From Phragmites australis (Eukaryota; Streptophyta; Magnoliopsida; Poales; Poaceae), in the NCBI RefSeq assembly GCF_958298935.1, contig NC_084927.1, forward strand, positions 15,714,001 through 15,778,000: DNA of 64,000 nt, in the 5' to 3' direction. A program made the position numbers and the translations under genes. Position 1 is the stretch's first letter, and every line of letters starts with the position of its first letter. Below, piece after piece: positions 1-11,600 of this stretch. Below the pieces are notes generated by a model, which saw nothing but the letters and a program-made list of their open reading frames with translations, was not told the origin of the DNA and made no database searches.

Positions 1-3000
1 TCTACTATAAGGAATGGTGTCATCTGAAGATTTGTGAAGCGTGGACGGCACGATTGGTCATGAAACTCGCCGTTTGGGTTGATAATATGTTCTAAGAAGA
101 ACCCAGCGATCTGTTCTTGACGGGCATGTATTTCTGCAGGTTGTAGCACATTTGTGCGTAGTTTCGAGCGCTGCGTTTGAAGAATCAAAAGAATTAGTCC
201 TTGAACACGTATATAAATTGAAAAGAAGGTATCGATATGTTATTAATTTCATACCTCAAGATCATTGAACCTAACATCGTCTCCGTCTGGGCTGAATGTG
301 TGAATGTTAGTAACAACATAAAACGCGCAAAGATTGTTGCCAGCTGGCTACCTCATACACTTCAAGAGGGAAGGATTCATCAGTGGAATGAATTGAACCT
401 TTTTATTCAATAGGAAATGCAAGACATGAATATTCCCTGTGTACCAGAAAGTCGGTTTTTACATAACATTGCTTCCTAAATGGAAAGTAGATGATACTCT
501 TTTTTCAGTATCTTGTGTACGCCATGTACGTGAATATGAATACCAATTAAACTTAGATGCAATCATCGAGAAGATTAAATGATTGAGTTAACTTGTTGAG
601 CATGTCGATGAGGTGTTGGTAAGTCGTCTGATCTCTCTTTTGTGAGTTCGTGACAATGATCTTGCTCAAGTCTGGGTGGATGACAAGGCGGATCCATTGA
701 AAACTGCAGAATATGTCACCATAGCAAATTAGTACTAGAATCGAGTTTCCCATAAAATGAGGACGCCCTGGCGTGCAAACACGTACTCATAATTGTAGGG
801 TAAGAGTATGAATTTCTTGTATTGGTGGTAAAGTAGACACTTCAATAAGTAGTCCTCGGTGAAGTATGGATTCTCGCTTATAAGTTTCTGGTTCACAAGC
901 CCAGGATCGATGAATCCTACTTTCTTATCTAAGTCTTGTCCGCATGTTTGGATCTCCCTTCTACGAAAGAGAGAAGTTAGCTATGCAATTTCAAGGTACA
1001 AGATCATATAACGTGAACTATATGCATAAGTCACTTACAGAGTCCACACTTTGACTATAGCCACGTCAAGGACATCTGTCTTATACAATTCATACAAGTC
1101 CTTGAAATACACCCAGAAGGAGCCATCCTCGTTGAGGATATAATCATCTGTATATCTTAAGGGGAACGCCTGAAAACCCTGTCTGGAATGCTCCAAGTAC
1201 CATTGATGTAATCGGCGCATTTGAGTTGTAAGGTTTCTTTCTATATCTAGTTTGACCATAAGTTTGGTTAACTCAAACAGCCATGTAACATCCATCTTTT
1301 GGATATCCGCTCCCACAGTAAGTCGTGCTAGTTTCTTTGTTGTTATTCTTGATTTAGCTAGGAAGTCCGCAATGCTTGGACCATCCTTAATGATCGGGTC
1401 TGACTTGCTCTTGGCATACTTCTTACTGATGCGTTCATAGTCAGTCGGCGGATTTCTTGATGCCGCTACCATTTGTTTAACTTTGGCCATTTTTGTGAAA
1501 AATTTCACGGCATCTTCAGGCACAACATGCTTTGGTGGAGGTAGTGGAGGATGGAAATGAGATGTGACACTGGCATCCACAATCTTTTTGGTTTCCTCAG
1601 TAGTGAGTGAATAAACATCCTTGGGTTCCACCAACTTCTTAGATGCCACTAACTTTTTAGATGATGTCATTTGCTTGGATGCTGCGAAACCTGATCGTAT
1701 TTTCTGAGCTGATGGCTGGGTTCTTGATGGTGCTGGCTTCTTGAGCAGTGAACTTCTTTGAGGTGATGGCTGAGGAGGTGGGCTTCTTCTAGGAGATGGG
1801 TGAGGAGAGGGAGTACTGGAGAGTAGAGGTTCTGGGGAGCTATCCCTGGTGGAAATACTATGTAGGCATTCTCCCATGTGATGAATGTGTGCTCGTTCTC
1901 TCTTATAGTGTTCGCCCCCTCCTCTGCGGGGTAGTCTACCTCAACATGGCGGTACTGGTCAACTGCATCATCTACTTCGACGACAGCGTAGCCCTCCGGT
2001 ATCGGACGTTCGTGCAATTGTTCATGGGAGCCACGGGGATAAGCCACGCCGGAAGCCACCATGATGGTAATCTTTCTAGAACCAATGTGTAATTCACACG
2101 GTGTCCGTGCTGTGATGAGGTCCACAGGATAAGTGATGGATTCAGCTCCCGGAACTCCCATAGACACACAGCTAATCCGATGACCACCGGGGCTGGAGCG
2201 TGCACCATTAGGAGACGCTTTCAGCCGTTCCTGTTCGCTCACAATGGCACCCAATTGACGCATGAGGGCTTGGGACACTGCTGGTGCTATTTTTTCTTTT
2301 GTATGTTTCCTCTCCTTTTTTAGCGCTTGTTCAAGCATTTCCATCATCCTAGCTCGTTCTGCATCTCGCGCTGCTTGGTATCTCATTCGACTCTTGGAAC
2401 TGTTGACGTCGCATGGGAATCCAAATTTCCAACCCATCACCCCAATGCCTCGTGTGCGACCACCGTGCTCCTTGTTTCCCAGGGCTAAGGTGAGCTCATC
2501 CCTATCCCTGTCTAGCTTGAAAGAGCCTTGTGAAGACTGCTCGTGGGCTTCCGCAAGCTTTTATTGCAAGATCATGCGTTGCTTCTAGGTCTTTGGAGGC
2601 CGTAAAGGATAAGCTTCCATCAGACAAGTAAGAAGCACCCCTCACAAGAAGGAAGTGTGTCAATCGTTCACTCCAGCCCTCGGTCTCAGGCATGACACTT
2701 CTGTCTCGTAGTTCATCTAGCTGTTGTTACCACTGCCATTCTTTCCTCGTACCCACGACTGCTGACTCTGTGGGGGTACAAGTTCTTCTTTGAGTTTGCT
2801 TTGTTCACCTCACTCAACCTCTGTGCTTCTTCCGACAACTTGTACTCCACAAAGGCTTGACAATGATCTTCCAGTTATGGCCATTTGTGGAAATCTGGTG
2901 TTGTACCTTTCTGCACATAGGTTATGTTCAGTGTCCCCTTCTAGTTCTTAAATGAAAAGCCCATGATCATTAGCGTCTCACGCTTAACTACTTTCATATC

Positions 3001-4025
3001 TGTCTCTTCAGGGAAGTCGAACTTCTCTAATATATTGGGCCACAAGATGTCGTTCTTGATCGAACTAGGAACCGTGTGCGGATCACCTCGTTCACCAGTC
3101 CACAATCTCTAGCTGATGGGCACGTGATCCTTAATAGCAATCCCACAGACTAACTTGTATGGCCCCAAAACTCTCTCTGGTGCAGTTGGCTCCCTTGCTG
3201 GTGAGACCTCCGTGATCACAAATCGTCCCGTAGGCATCTTCGAGGGACCTCAGACATGATGCCGCTCCTGGAATTACTCATTGTCATGACCCTCCGGAGC
3301 GTCAAGCATCTGCGCATAAGTGAAAAAACTATTGGGAACCTATATGATAATATGTACAACTGATGCATTCATCTACTAATGAATTATCTCATCGGCTCCA
3401 CATGTGTCTGTTTAGTCTAGGTTGAGGTAGTGGCTCGGGCTACATTCTTCAATGTTTGACGGCAGCACTACATGTCCTTCTAACACTTGGCCTGGATTGG
3501 CGTTTGGTGATGCCATCACTTCTTGGGAGTTCTGCATACGATGACGACGAGAGGTTGGGTATTCTACATATAAAGAGTAGAGGAAGGAGGAAGATAGAGA
3601 TAAAGCTGACGAGGGAGGGAGGGAGGTTGTCGAAAGAGTGAGATAACCATGAAGGAATCGATAGGTTACGACCACATTTAACAAAAAAAAAAATCGCATC
3701 TTACAAAGCAAAATAGGCATAAAGGTATTGACAGTTGACACATTGATCTTACAAGTCATATCATCTTACATAGCAAAATAATGATGATTACAACCAGAAC
3801 TAGGATTATGACATCTTTACACGTGAAATCACATTTCTTATTTTCAAAGTTAGCCAATTTTAGCTCAGATTGGATGACTTGACTGTTGTATGCTGCAATA
3901 GCTTCATGTTTGGACTTGTATCCTTTGTAACATGCTCCTCTGAATCCATTAACTTGTGCGTGGCATTCCTCCCAACTGCAGAACACTCCACTTTGCCGAC
4001 CACGATGAACAACATACCATGTCAT
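1..4025 (-). pseudogene. CACTA-1 gene 2: Ptta/En-Spm protein with Ulp1-like C-terminus
   Basis: Read from the right: 3756-4025 encodes an RNase H1 N-terminal/viroplasmin-type domain (WYVVHRGRQSGVF, later CYKGYKSKHEAIAAY). 3412-3640 is a short N-terminal exon. About 2450-3330 is a broken plant transposase (Ptta/En-Spm, PF03004-type) region. About 1830-2210 matches the DUF8039-like region of these proteins (TPCELHIGS, PIPEGYAVVEV). 1035-1780 is a proline-rich linker followed by a conserved block ending VAIVKVWTL. 1-760 is an Ulp1/C48 domain: FQWIRLVIHPDL has Gln in place of the catalytic His, TNS replaces the usual LDS, and the Cys codon at 327-329 (NNLCAFYV) survives after a TAG where Gln is expected. 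The tail ends in GEFHDQSCRPRF. Frameshifts and stops make it a pseudogene. Confidence 0.82.
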
Positions 4026-4180
4026 AGCAGTCCTAAATTTCAGAGAATATGCAAAAATGATATACTACAAATCACACTAACAGCAAAAAAATTTACTGCG
4101 AAGAAAATATAGTGTTCATGTTACACATTACAGCACAATGGCTCTAGCAAATGGCCTTATTAGGACTTCAATACTGATTA

Positions 4181-4394
4181 CCTATTCGGAGAGAAAGCAT
4201 TCTTCTCAAGTCAGCATTTATTTGCCAGTCCTTATAGCTTAGAGAGCAGCTTATCACAAGACGAGGGCTAAAAGAAAATCTAGAGGTCAAGATCAGATAG
4301 GGCGTCCAGCTCGTCTTGAGAGAGGCTACTCTCTAAACTAGTAGGACTGGCACATAAATGCTGACTTGAGAAGAATGATTCCTATCTAAATAGG
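4181..4394. repeat. Foldback MITE with long inverted repeats
   Basis: The first ~60 bp (GCATTCTTCTCAAGTCAGCA and onward) reappear inverted at the right end (TGCTGACTTGAGAAGAATG). The arms match over roughly 60-80 bp with a short spacer containing TCAAGATCAGATAGGGCG. Both outer edges read CCTATT/AATAGG. No clear target duplication was found. It sits in non-coding sequence upstream of CACTA-1 gene 2, on its 5' side, so it is probably in an intron. Superfamily not assigned. Confidence 0.7.
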
Positions 4395-4710
4395 CCATGT
4401 TGAAGCATCCATGAGCCATATCATCATCGCCACTATATATATTTTCCTATCACCATGCCACCCTCTGTACTTCTTCAATTTTTCTACATGCATGACTCCA
4501 GCCTTGTGCAATGCGTACATGAGTAGTATGCAATGCTTGGCAATGTGATAATAGCATGCATCAAGCAAACATCAGTCACAATTAAATACATGTGCTATGA
4601 AAATAATCACAATGGATGAAAATAAACTGCATCAGTGAAGAACAAACTGCATCAAGCAAACTGCCTGCTGGTTTTTGAAATGCGAGCGCAACATACATGT
4701 CCAAATGACC

Positions 4711-5170
4711 TATCATCTAGTTCTACTTCATTAATCACAATGATGTTTCAGGACAGCTCATAGTTCACCCAATACCAAGTTCTGCCAATGCGAGCGCAAC
4801 ATACATGCCCAAATGACCTTGCTATATACAACCAAGGTTGGCAAGCAATAAACACTATGAAAAGGGACCTGATCTGTTACCAATTCGGTATGTTAACAAT
4901 TAAACTATGATACATTATCATCTAGTTCTACTTCATTAATCACAATGGTGTTTCAGCATAGCTCATAGTTCACCCAATACCAAGTTTCAAACTGACAGCG
5001 GTCGGCAAGCAATCAACACTATGAAAAGGGACCTGATCTGTTACCAATTCAGTCTATTAACAATGCAACTATGATGCATTATCATCTAGTTATACTTCAT
5101 TAATCACAATGGTGTTTCAGCACAGCTCATAGTTTACCCAATACCAAGTTCCAAACTGACAGCGGTCGGC
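4711..5170. repeat. Three-copy direct repeat in leader intron of CACTA-1 gene 2
   Basis: The motif ATCATCTAGTTCTACTTCAT starts at about 4711 and 4916 and, with one change, at 5080. Each copy continues into CACAATGGTGTTTCAG and then CCCAATACCAAGTT. Spacings are about 205 and 164 bp. Copies 2 and 3 also share the downstream ACTGACAGCGGTCGGCAAG. No coding potential is seen here; the block lies between the GC-rich leader and the first recognisable exon of gene 2. Confidence 0.75.
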
Positions 5171-5530
5171 AAGGCACACAATACCAAGGAGGGCAGGGGA
5201 TTTACCTTTGCTCTATCAGTCGGTGAGGCGGGCGGCTGCAGATGACGGTGACACGATGGTGTAGGGGACAAAGACGACGGTGTAGGGGATGGGGGCATGG
5301 GGGACAATGGTGTAGGGGATGGAGACGGTGGCCTCAGCTCTGGGACTGGGGCGGCGGGGCTCTGGGGATGAGGACGGCGAAGTTGGGGAGGATGCAGTGG
5401 GAACAGCGGCGTCGAGGAGGATACGGTGGGCACTGCAGTGTCGGGGAGGAGGCGGCGGTGTCGAGGAGGTGGCGGTGTCGCGGAGGGCACAGGCAGGGCT
5501 CAATTTTTCTAAGTGTTAGAGGGCGGGCGT
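5171..5530 (-). other. GC-rich leader of CACTA-1 gene 2
   Basis: A strongly GC-rich, repetitive stretch (GGTGTAGGGGATGGGG repeated on the plus strand) follows the TATA box on the minus strand. It gives proline- and serine-rich reading frames in several phases, none resembling a known protein. I read it as 5' leader, possibly with the first exon. The AG/GT context suggests splicing to the exon at 4025, but this is inferred. Confidence 0.5.
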
Positions 5531-5534
5531 CGAG

Positions 5535-5546
5535 CTATATAATATA
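5535..5546 (-). promoter_or_regulatory. TATA box of CACTA-1 gene 2
   Basis: The minus strand reads CCTATATTATATAGC, directly downstream of the internal subterminal-like array and upstream of the GC-rich leader. Same order (array, TATA, leader) as at the element's 5' end and in CACTA-2. Confidence 0.6.
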
Positions 5547-5552
5547 GGGGAG

Positions 5553-5775
5553 GGCTTTCACTGCTGGCTCAATTCGAGCACCGGAAGTGAAAGGGTACTT
5601 CACTGCTGGCTCAATATAACGACCAGCAGTGAAAGTTTGAGTGCCAGCAGTGAAAGGGTACCTTCACTGCCGGCTCAATATGATAATCGATAGTGAAAGG
5701 GCCAGCCCAATAACTTCGCCGGCAGTGAAAGTTGTTTCACTGCCGGCATAATATGTCCACCGGCAGTGAAACCCC
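5553..5775. repeat. Internal subterminal-like repeat array of CACTA-1
   Basis: About eight copies of a CACTGCYGG core in both orientations (TTCACTGCTGGCTCAA, CCAGCAGTGAAAG, TTCACTGCCGGC, CCGGCAGTGAAA). The terminal array at 10501-10718 has the same core, but this block is nearly 5 kb inside the element, immediately upstream of the gene 2 TATA box. In En/Spm the subterminal repeats bind the TNPA protein; binding here is inferred. Confidence 0.8.
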
Positions 5776-5825
5776 TTTTCCTGCTGGTGGCTTGGGGTGC
5801 AAAAGTTTTTTCAAAGTTTCGCGCA

Positions 5826-5895
5826 CGCGCGAAGAGACTCGAACCCACGACCTGCATAAGTAAGACCGAACAAACTGCTGCGCTACTCAAGTGAT
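5826..5895 (-). other. tRNA-like segment with Pol III A- and B-box matches
   Basis: On the minus strand TAGCGCAGCAG fits the A-box consensus TRGYNNARNNG, and about 30 bp later GGTTCGAGTCT fits the B box except its last base. The spacing is that of a tRNA gene. I could not fold a convincing full cloverleaf, so this is a tRNA relic or SINE-like head rather than a functional tRNA. It lies between the TNP2 gene and the internal array. Confidence 0.35.
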
Positions 5896-5899
5896 TTCG

Positions 5900-6310
5900 A
5901 TTTAATTTGTACTATCTGTACTTATTAACATTATGTTGACCTAAAATCCTAATACATATTTATTTAAATTTGAACTTACTATATACCAAAATTATGTTTC
6001 GTATATACCTAAATTTCCTGGTTCAATTTTCTAATACAATAAATAAATAAAATAACTATTTTCATAACTATAGGTAATTCATTAAAATTGAAAATAAATA
6101 TGCTCATAACTATAGGTAATTAAATGAAAATAAAAAATTGTAATACATAGAAATAGTGCTAGCTTGTGCTATTGCTAATTCATTATTAAAAATCAAAAAT
6201 CAATATGCTCAATAATAAAGACATCTTCCACCATAAACTAGAAACTGAAGGTTCCATAACAAAAGTGAGATATATTAATTGCATCTAAAACAAATTCATA
6301 CATAGTAATT
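5900..6310. repeat. AT-rich block downstream of TNP2, related to 9780-10260
   Basis: Repeated ATAAATATGCTCATAACTATAGG motifs, then a stretch around 6220-6285 (AAAGACATCTTCCACCATAA onward) that matches 10180-10250 (AAAGACACTTTCCACCATAA onward). Similar AT-rich sequence therefore flanks the transposase gene on both sides. No coding potential seen. Confidence 0.65.
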
Positions 6311-6319
6311 AATATTTAG

Positions 6320-9300
6320 CTACTTTGTCTTAATGATTGGCCCTTCATTATGATAACGGCGTACATAGGGAGGTTCATCGGTGTCTTCCATGGGACCTAG
6401 GTCGACGTCCTCTCCGAAAGGAGGTAGCGCGTCGAATTGATTGTAGTCTTCCTCGTCAACAATATTCTCCACTTCGACAATCCTTCTTTTTCCTTGAAGA
6501 ATCACGTGGTGCTCCTCCGTGTTAGCCAGGTCTGGGTCCTTTACATAGAAGACTTGCATAACATCGTTAGCAAGTATGAATGGTTCTTCTCTGTATCCAA
6601 CAAGTTTTTGGTCCACTGTAGTCATACCGTACTTGTCGATCTTCACACCCCCTGGGAGTCTGACCCATTGGCATCGAAAAAGAGGAACCTTTAACACTCC
6701 ATAGTCGAGCTCCCAATTCTCCTCTATGAATCCATAGTAGGTCTCCCTATTTCCATTGCAGTCGTAGGCATCTATATGGACACTGCTATTTTGATTAGCG
6801 TTCTTATTATCCTGAGCTTTCGTATAAAATGTATAGCCATTTATGTCATATCCTTGGAATCTGAGGATTGTAATTGATGGTCAGTGAGCCAACATAGTCA
6901 ACTGTTCACACTCTATCTGCTTATACATCACTTGTCTACATAACCAGGCGCCAAAATGATATCGGTGCTCTAGCGCGATCCAAACATTGGACTTCCCTAG
7001 GTTTATGGTGCATAGCATCTTTTTGTGTTCTTCAACATATGGGTCCACTACAACTGATTGTTGCAGAACTACAAAATATGCTTGCGTGAATGAAATGGGG
7101 TTGTTAGTGCAGAATGAGTTTGCACCTATCGTCCCTTTCCCATGTAGCCTCCCCTCATGGAGAGATACATGCACACCAATCTATTTGAGATTTATATAGT
7201 CGACGCAGAAATCAATGACCTCCTTGGTTCCCCAGCCCTCGGCCATGCAGCCTTCCAGCCAATTTCGGTTACGAACATATTTCTTCAGAACTTCCATGAA
7301 CCTCTCGAAAGGGTACATCTGATGTAGAAACACAAGGCCAAGAATCCGTATCTCTTTCACAATATGAACAATGAGATACACCATGATATCAAAATACAAT
7401 GGAGGGAACAACGCCTCAAGCTGGGGTAGAGTCTCAACCACGTCTTCTTGTAGCTTATCTAGTTTGGTTGGATCGATGGCCTTATGTGATATCGCGTTGA
7501 AGAATGAACACAACTTTATGATTGGGTTTCGGAGCTTCGACGACAGAATACCTCTAATTGCAATTGGAAGCATGTGTGTCATTATCACATGACAATCATG
7601 AGACTTCACGCTAGTTAATTTCAAATCTTTCATGTTTACTAGTCTCTTTATGTTGGCAGAGTAAGTCGATGGAACTTTGATTCCATGCAAGCACTTGCAT
7701 ATTTCAATTTTCTCTGCCTTGCTCAACTGTACCTAGCGGGATCAAGATATTTGTCACCTTCTTCCATATCTTTGGGATGTAGATCCTGTCTGAGTTTCAA
7801 ACATTTTAGGTCCTTCTGTGCTTGGAGTGTATCCTTTGTTTTTCCAGGTATGTTTAGTAACGTACCAATCAAGCTATCACACACATTCTTCTCAATGTGC
7901 ATGACATTGACTGCGTATCGAACCACCAAATCCGGCCAATAAGCTAAGTCATAAAAAATAGATTTCCTTTTGAACATAGGAGCTCTAAGATTAGATTTCG
8001 GAACCGGTGTACTCCCGCGTCCCTTTCCAAGGATAACCCTAAGTCCCTTTACCATGTCATATACCTGCCTCCCAGTGCGATGCTTAGGAGGTGATCGAGT
8101 CTCAACTTTCCCATCAAAAGCTCTCATGTTGCTGCGCTATGGGTGATTCTTGCGAAGAAATTTATGATGACCTAGGTACACCATTTTTTGGCTATTGTTC
8201 AGCCACAAGCTCTTTGTTTCATCCAAACATTGCATGCATGCATAATAGCCTTTGACAGTCTGGACCGATAGGTTGTCAAGGGCAGGCCAATCCTGGATTT
8301 TACGAACAACATTGCGCGTAGGGTGAAGTTCTCTCGTTTGTATGCATCTCATACTTGCACACCATCGTTCCATAATATTACAAGATCTTCCATTAATGGT
8401 TTCAGGTATTCATCGATATCGTTGCCAGGTTGCCTCGGCCCTGGTATCAGCACTGGCATCATAATGTACTTCCACTTCATACACAACCAAGGAGGAAGGT
8501 TGTAGATACATAGAGTCATAGGCCAAGTGCTATGACTACTGCTCATGTTGCCGAATGGATTCATCCCATCCGTACTCAATCCAAATCTTATCTCTCACAT
8601 CTTTTTCAAAGGGCTCCTTGTATTTCCTATCAATGTTTCTCCACTGCGTAGAATCAGTGAGGTGTCTCAACATTCCATCATCCTTGTGCTCCTCGGCATG
8701 GCACTGCAATAGTTCGGCATGCCTTTTGTTTGTGAATAAACGCTCCAACTGGGGGACTATAGGAAAATACCACATCACCTTGATGGGAGGCCTTTTATTC
8801 TTTTCTTCACCATCAATATCATCACGGTCACGCTTGTACTGTGATGCACCACAGACGAGACACGTTTCCAAGTCTGCATGCTCTCTGTGATACAACATGC
8901 AATCGTTTGTACATACATGTATTTTTTGCACTTCCAAATCCAATAGGCACACATCCTGCTTGGCCTTGTATGTGTTTTCTGGCAGCACATTTCCCTTTGC
9001 AAGCAATTTCTGTAAGAACAGTAACAACTCCATAAATCTTGTATCAGATCACCCGTTGCTTGCCTTCAATTGTAGTAGTGAAAGCACAATACGCAACTTT
9101 GTGTGCTCCCTCTCGCAGCCTGGGAACAATGGTGTTTTAGAGTCCTCTACCATATGCTGGAACTTTTGAAACTCTCTTTCATTGGTGAAGTTCCCCTCCC
9201 CATCGCAACATCTGCTTCAGATCATCGGCGTCGGCGTTAGCCAACATCTCCTCTACATCATCATCGACCAACGTATCTCCGGCAGGGGGCATATTGGTGT

Positions 9301-9613
9301 ATTCATCAGCTGGCATATCGGTGCACTAGTCTTCATCTTCTCTAACAATGTATTGCCCTTTCTATACGATCTCAGTTTCACCGTGCTTGGTCCAACGAGT
9401 ATAGCCAGGCATAAAGCCCCTTAGCATCAAGTGGAAATGTATCTGCTAAGTGGTGGAAAACTGCTTCTTGTTCTCGCAATCGACGCATGGACAATACATG
9501 TATTGAGACTGTGTATTTGACTTGTGTGCCGCGAATTGTACTAGGAAACAATCCACACTGTTCTTGTACTCTGCGCTCACACTGCTCGCATCGTACATCC
9601 ATATTTTGTCCAT
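6320..9613 (-). pseudogene. CACTA-1 TNP2-type transposase
   Basis: The start is the ATG at 9613-9611, opening a transposase-associated domain (MDKIWMYDASS, later YCPCVDCENKKQF). A TAG near 9455 then breaks it. 8536-9033 carries a CLVCGASQYKRD zinc-binding region and WYFPIVPQLERLF. 8349-8579 has STDGMNPFGNMSSSHSTWP, the signature of the TNP2 core (Transposase_21). 7723-8373 continues the core, 7181-7726 is DUF4218-like (SFFNAISHKAIDP, PPLYFDIMVYLIVH), and 6320-6697 is DUF4216-like (LFRCQWVRLPGGV) ending at the natural stop after HNEGPIIKTK. Several breaks are single stops in one frame (7175-7180, 8128-8136), while frame changes occur near 7723 and 8536. It would cut and move the element if intact. 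Confidence 0.92.
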
Positions 9614-9779
9614 CTACAATTATATCATTATTGTAAATCCAAATTCATAACATCTAAAAAATTTTGCGATCACCAACAAATAAATTACCTTGTTATCTCC
9701 TTCCGGTAATTGGCCCAGGTTGGGGGAGTGACCTTTTGTATGCTTTCACGGACGCTTCCGATGAGTATTTCTTGGTGCC

Positions 9780-10260
9780 ATCCCTAGAAATTTTCTTTAT
9801 TATTAAACCATTTTGTAGGACTAATTAAGTAAAAAATGCTCATACATAAAGTTTATATATTGGAGCTTGCTAATTAAATAAAATATAAAACATATAATTT
9901 GATCTTGCTACATACCTAAATATGATGGAGAAAATTTCTAATTCATTAAAAATCAAAATAAATACGCTCATACCAAAGTTTTCATATAGGAGCATGCTAA
10001 TTAATTAAAATATAAAAATAAAATTGGAGACTGCAACATACCTAAATATCATGGCTAATTTTTCTAATTCATTATAAATCAAAAATAAATATGCTCATAG
10101 CTAAAGTTTCTATATAGGAGCTTGCTAAATTAATTAAAAAATAAATATGCTCAAACCTATAGCTAATGTAAATCAAGAACAAAGACACTTTCCACCATAA
10201 GCTACTAATGGAAGCTTCCGTATTATAAATGAGATATAATTGCACCTACATTGTCTTAAA
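9780..10260. repeat. AT-rich repeat block upstream of TNP2 start
   Basis: Two to three copies of a ~125-bp unit containing TACATACCTAAATAT, CTAATTCATTA, ATATGCTCATA and TATATAGGAGCTTGCTAA. It lies between the putative 5' leader and the TNP2 start codon, so it is probably a leader intron. Nothing coding seen. Confidence 0.65.
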
Positions 10261-10489
10261 ACATCATGGCCCTAGGTGCATCTCCATATTTTCAAAATCT
10301 AGAACAATTTTGCAAATAAAATTCAACTAGAAATAGATTGGAGATGAAGTTACATACCTTGGAACACCTAGGGCATGAGGATTCCTCAAAATTTTGAAGC
10401 CACTAAGAACTTGGTGACCAAAAATGGCTGCCACCGAAGAAACAGAGCTCCTCTCTGTTGTGTGCTTGGGATTGGGGAAGGAGACGGTG

Positions 10490-10499
10490 ACTTTTATAT
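10490..10499 (-). promoter_or_regulatory. TATA box of CACTA-1 TNP2 gene
   Basis: The minus strand reads CTATATAAAAGTCACC directly after the terminal subterminal-repeat array. A leader follows (CACACAACAGAGAGGAGC). Confidence 0.65.
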
Positions 10500-10500
10500 A

Positions 10501-10735
10501 GTCGAGACATCACTGCCGGTCGGTGGATTAAACCGGCAGTGAAGATGGAGCAGGGTATCACTGCCGATTCAAGCCAACAGCCGGCAGTGATGCCCTTATC
10601 ACTGTCGGTTCGTAAGCATGATGACTATATTTTTCCCGTGCGGCTTATGAACCGGCAGTGATTCCCCATCACTACCAGCCTATTAGAAACCGACAGTGAT
10701 GGGCCAGTATATATATAGGGGTTTATGTAGTAGTG
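10501..10735 (-). repeat. CACTA-1 5' TIR and subterminal repeats
   Basis: The terminus CACTACTACATAAACCCC is at 10718-10735. Inside it, alternating direct and inverted copies of CACTGCCGG/CCGGCAGTGA occupy about 10507-10705, as is typical of CACTA subterminal regions. Confidence 0.88.
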
Positions 10736-11600
10736 AAAATTGATGTTCAATGCCATGTTCAAGACAGAAAGCATCAAAAAATAGTTCTTAAACTCAGTGC
10801 CATTATCACTACGAATTACTTTCAATACAGTAGGGAGTTACTTGAACAATCTCAAAGCTAAGCTCTGAAAGTGTGAAAACACTTTATTCTTGCTCACAAG
10901 AAAGAACACCCAAGAGTAGCGAGAGTAGTCTTCAACAATGATAAGTACATACCACTTCCCACCTGCCAAACGAACTCGGGATGGACTAATAATGTTCATA
11001 TGGAGAAGTTCTCCCGGTCTGTTAGTCGTCACCATATTAACTAGTGGGTGAGAGGTTGCAACCATCTTGCCATGTCGACAAGGAGCGCATGCAAGGTTCT
11101 TCTCAAACTTGAACTTGGGCAATCCTCGAATCAAGCCTAGGGCACTCAAACGTGTGAGCAAATCAAAACTCATGTGCCTTAGCCTCCTATACCACATCCA
11201 ATGCTTAGAAGAGGGTTGAACAATGAAACATTGAGAAGAACCAAAAGACCTAGAAAAATCAGCTCAAAAAATTCTCCCAACTCGAGAAATCTGATAAATC
11301 AAAGCGCTTGAGGAATTAAGAACTCAGGAAGCATCATGCTTGAAGTGCAATTTCAAGTCCTCATCCAACAACTGAGATACAAAAAGCAAATTATATCCCA
11401 GATGCTGCACCAAAGCCACATCCTTGAGAGTGAAACTCTCACTCACTCTTACGATACCTTTGGCCTTCACTCTATCTTTTCTGTCATCCCCGAATGTGAT
11501 ATACTCATGCCACTTCATCGGGGTGAGACTAGAGAACTATGATGTATCTCCGGTCATATGGGGCAAACAACTGGAGTTGATGAGCCACTTGTTCTCTAGG
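10736..11600 (-). pseudogene. Copia pol fragment: protease remnant, GAG-pre-integrase, integrase
   Basis: About 11540-11590 reads LINSSCLPHMTG where Copia proteases have LIDSGCSRHMTG, so the catalytic Asp is Asn. 11324-11518 continues with ITFGDDRK and FVSQLLDEDL. 10838-11197 holds GAG-pre-integrase (WYRRLRHMSFDLL, CAPCRHGK) and the start of the integrase core. There LLHMNIISPSR replaces the expected Asp by Asn, while EDYSRYSWVFF is conserved. 10740-10825 has the second integrase block (IRSDNGTEFKN). Stops and shifts separate the pieces, and CACTA-1 removes the rest. Confidence 0.85.

Larger units (their letters stand above)
1..10735 (-). mobile_element. CACTA-1: CACTA/En-Spm transposon, 5' end and most of body
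   Basis: On the minus strand the element begins at 10735 with CACTACTACATAAACCCC, the CACTA-type terminus. Inward come subterminal repeats with core CACTGCCGG, a TATA box, AT-rich repeats, a TNP2-type transposase gene, an internal array with the same core, a second TATA box and a second gene ending in an Ulp1-like domain. The last conserved block of gene 2 lies at the left edge, so the 3' TIR should lie just outside the window. It sits inside the integrase region of a Copia element, which continues at 10736. Both genes carry stops and frameshifts, so it is not autonomous. Confidence 0.9.

Noticed and set aside
5134..5503. Overlapping proline/serine-rich ORFs in three frames
   Set aside because: Low-complexity GC-rich leader; no domain, and frames are open on both strands.
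5553..5775. Considered a separate MITE insertion
   Set aside because: No TIR or target duplication at its edges and a TATA box adjoins; CACTA-2 has the same layout. Kept as an open alternative.
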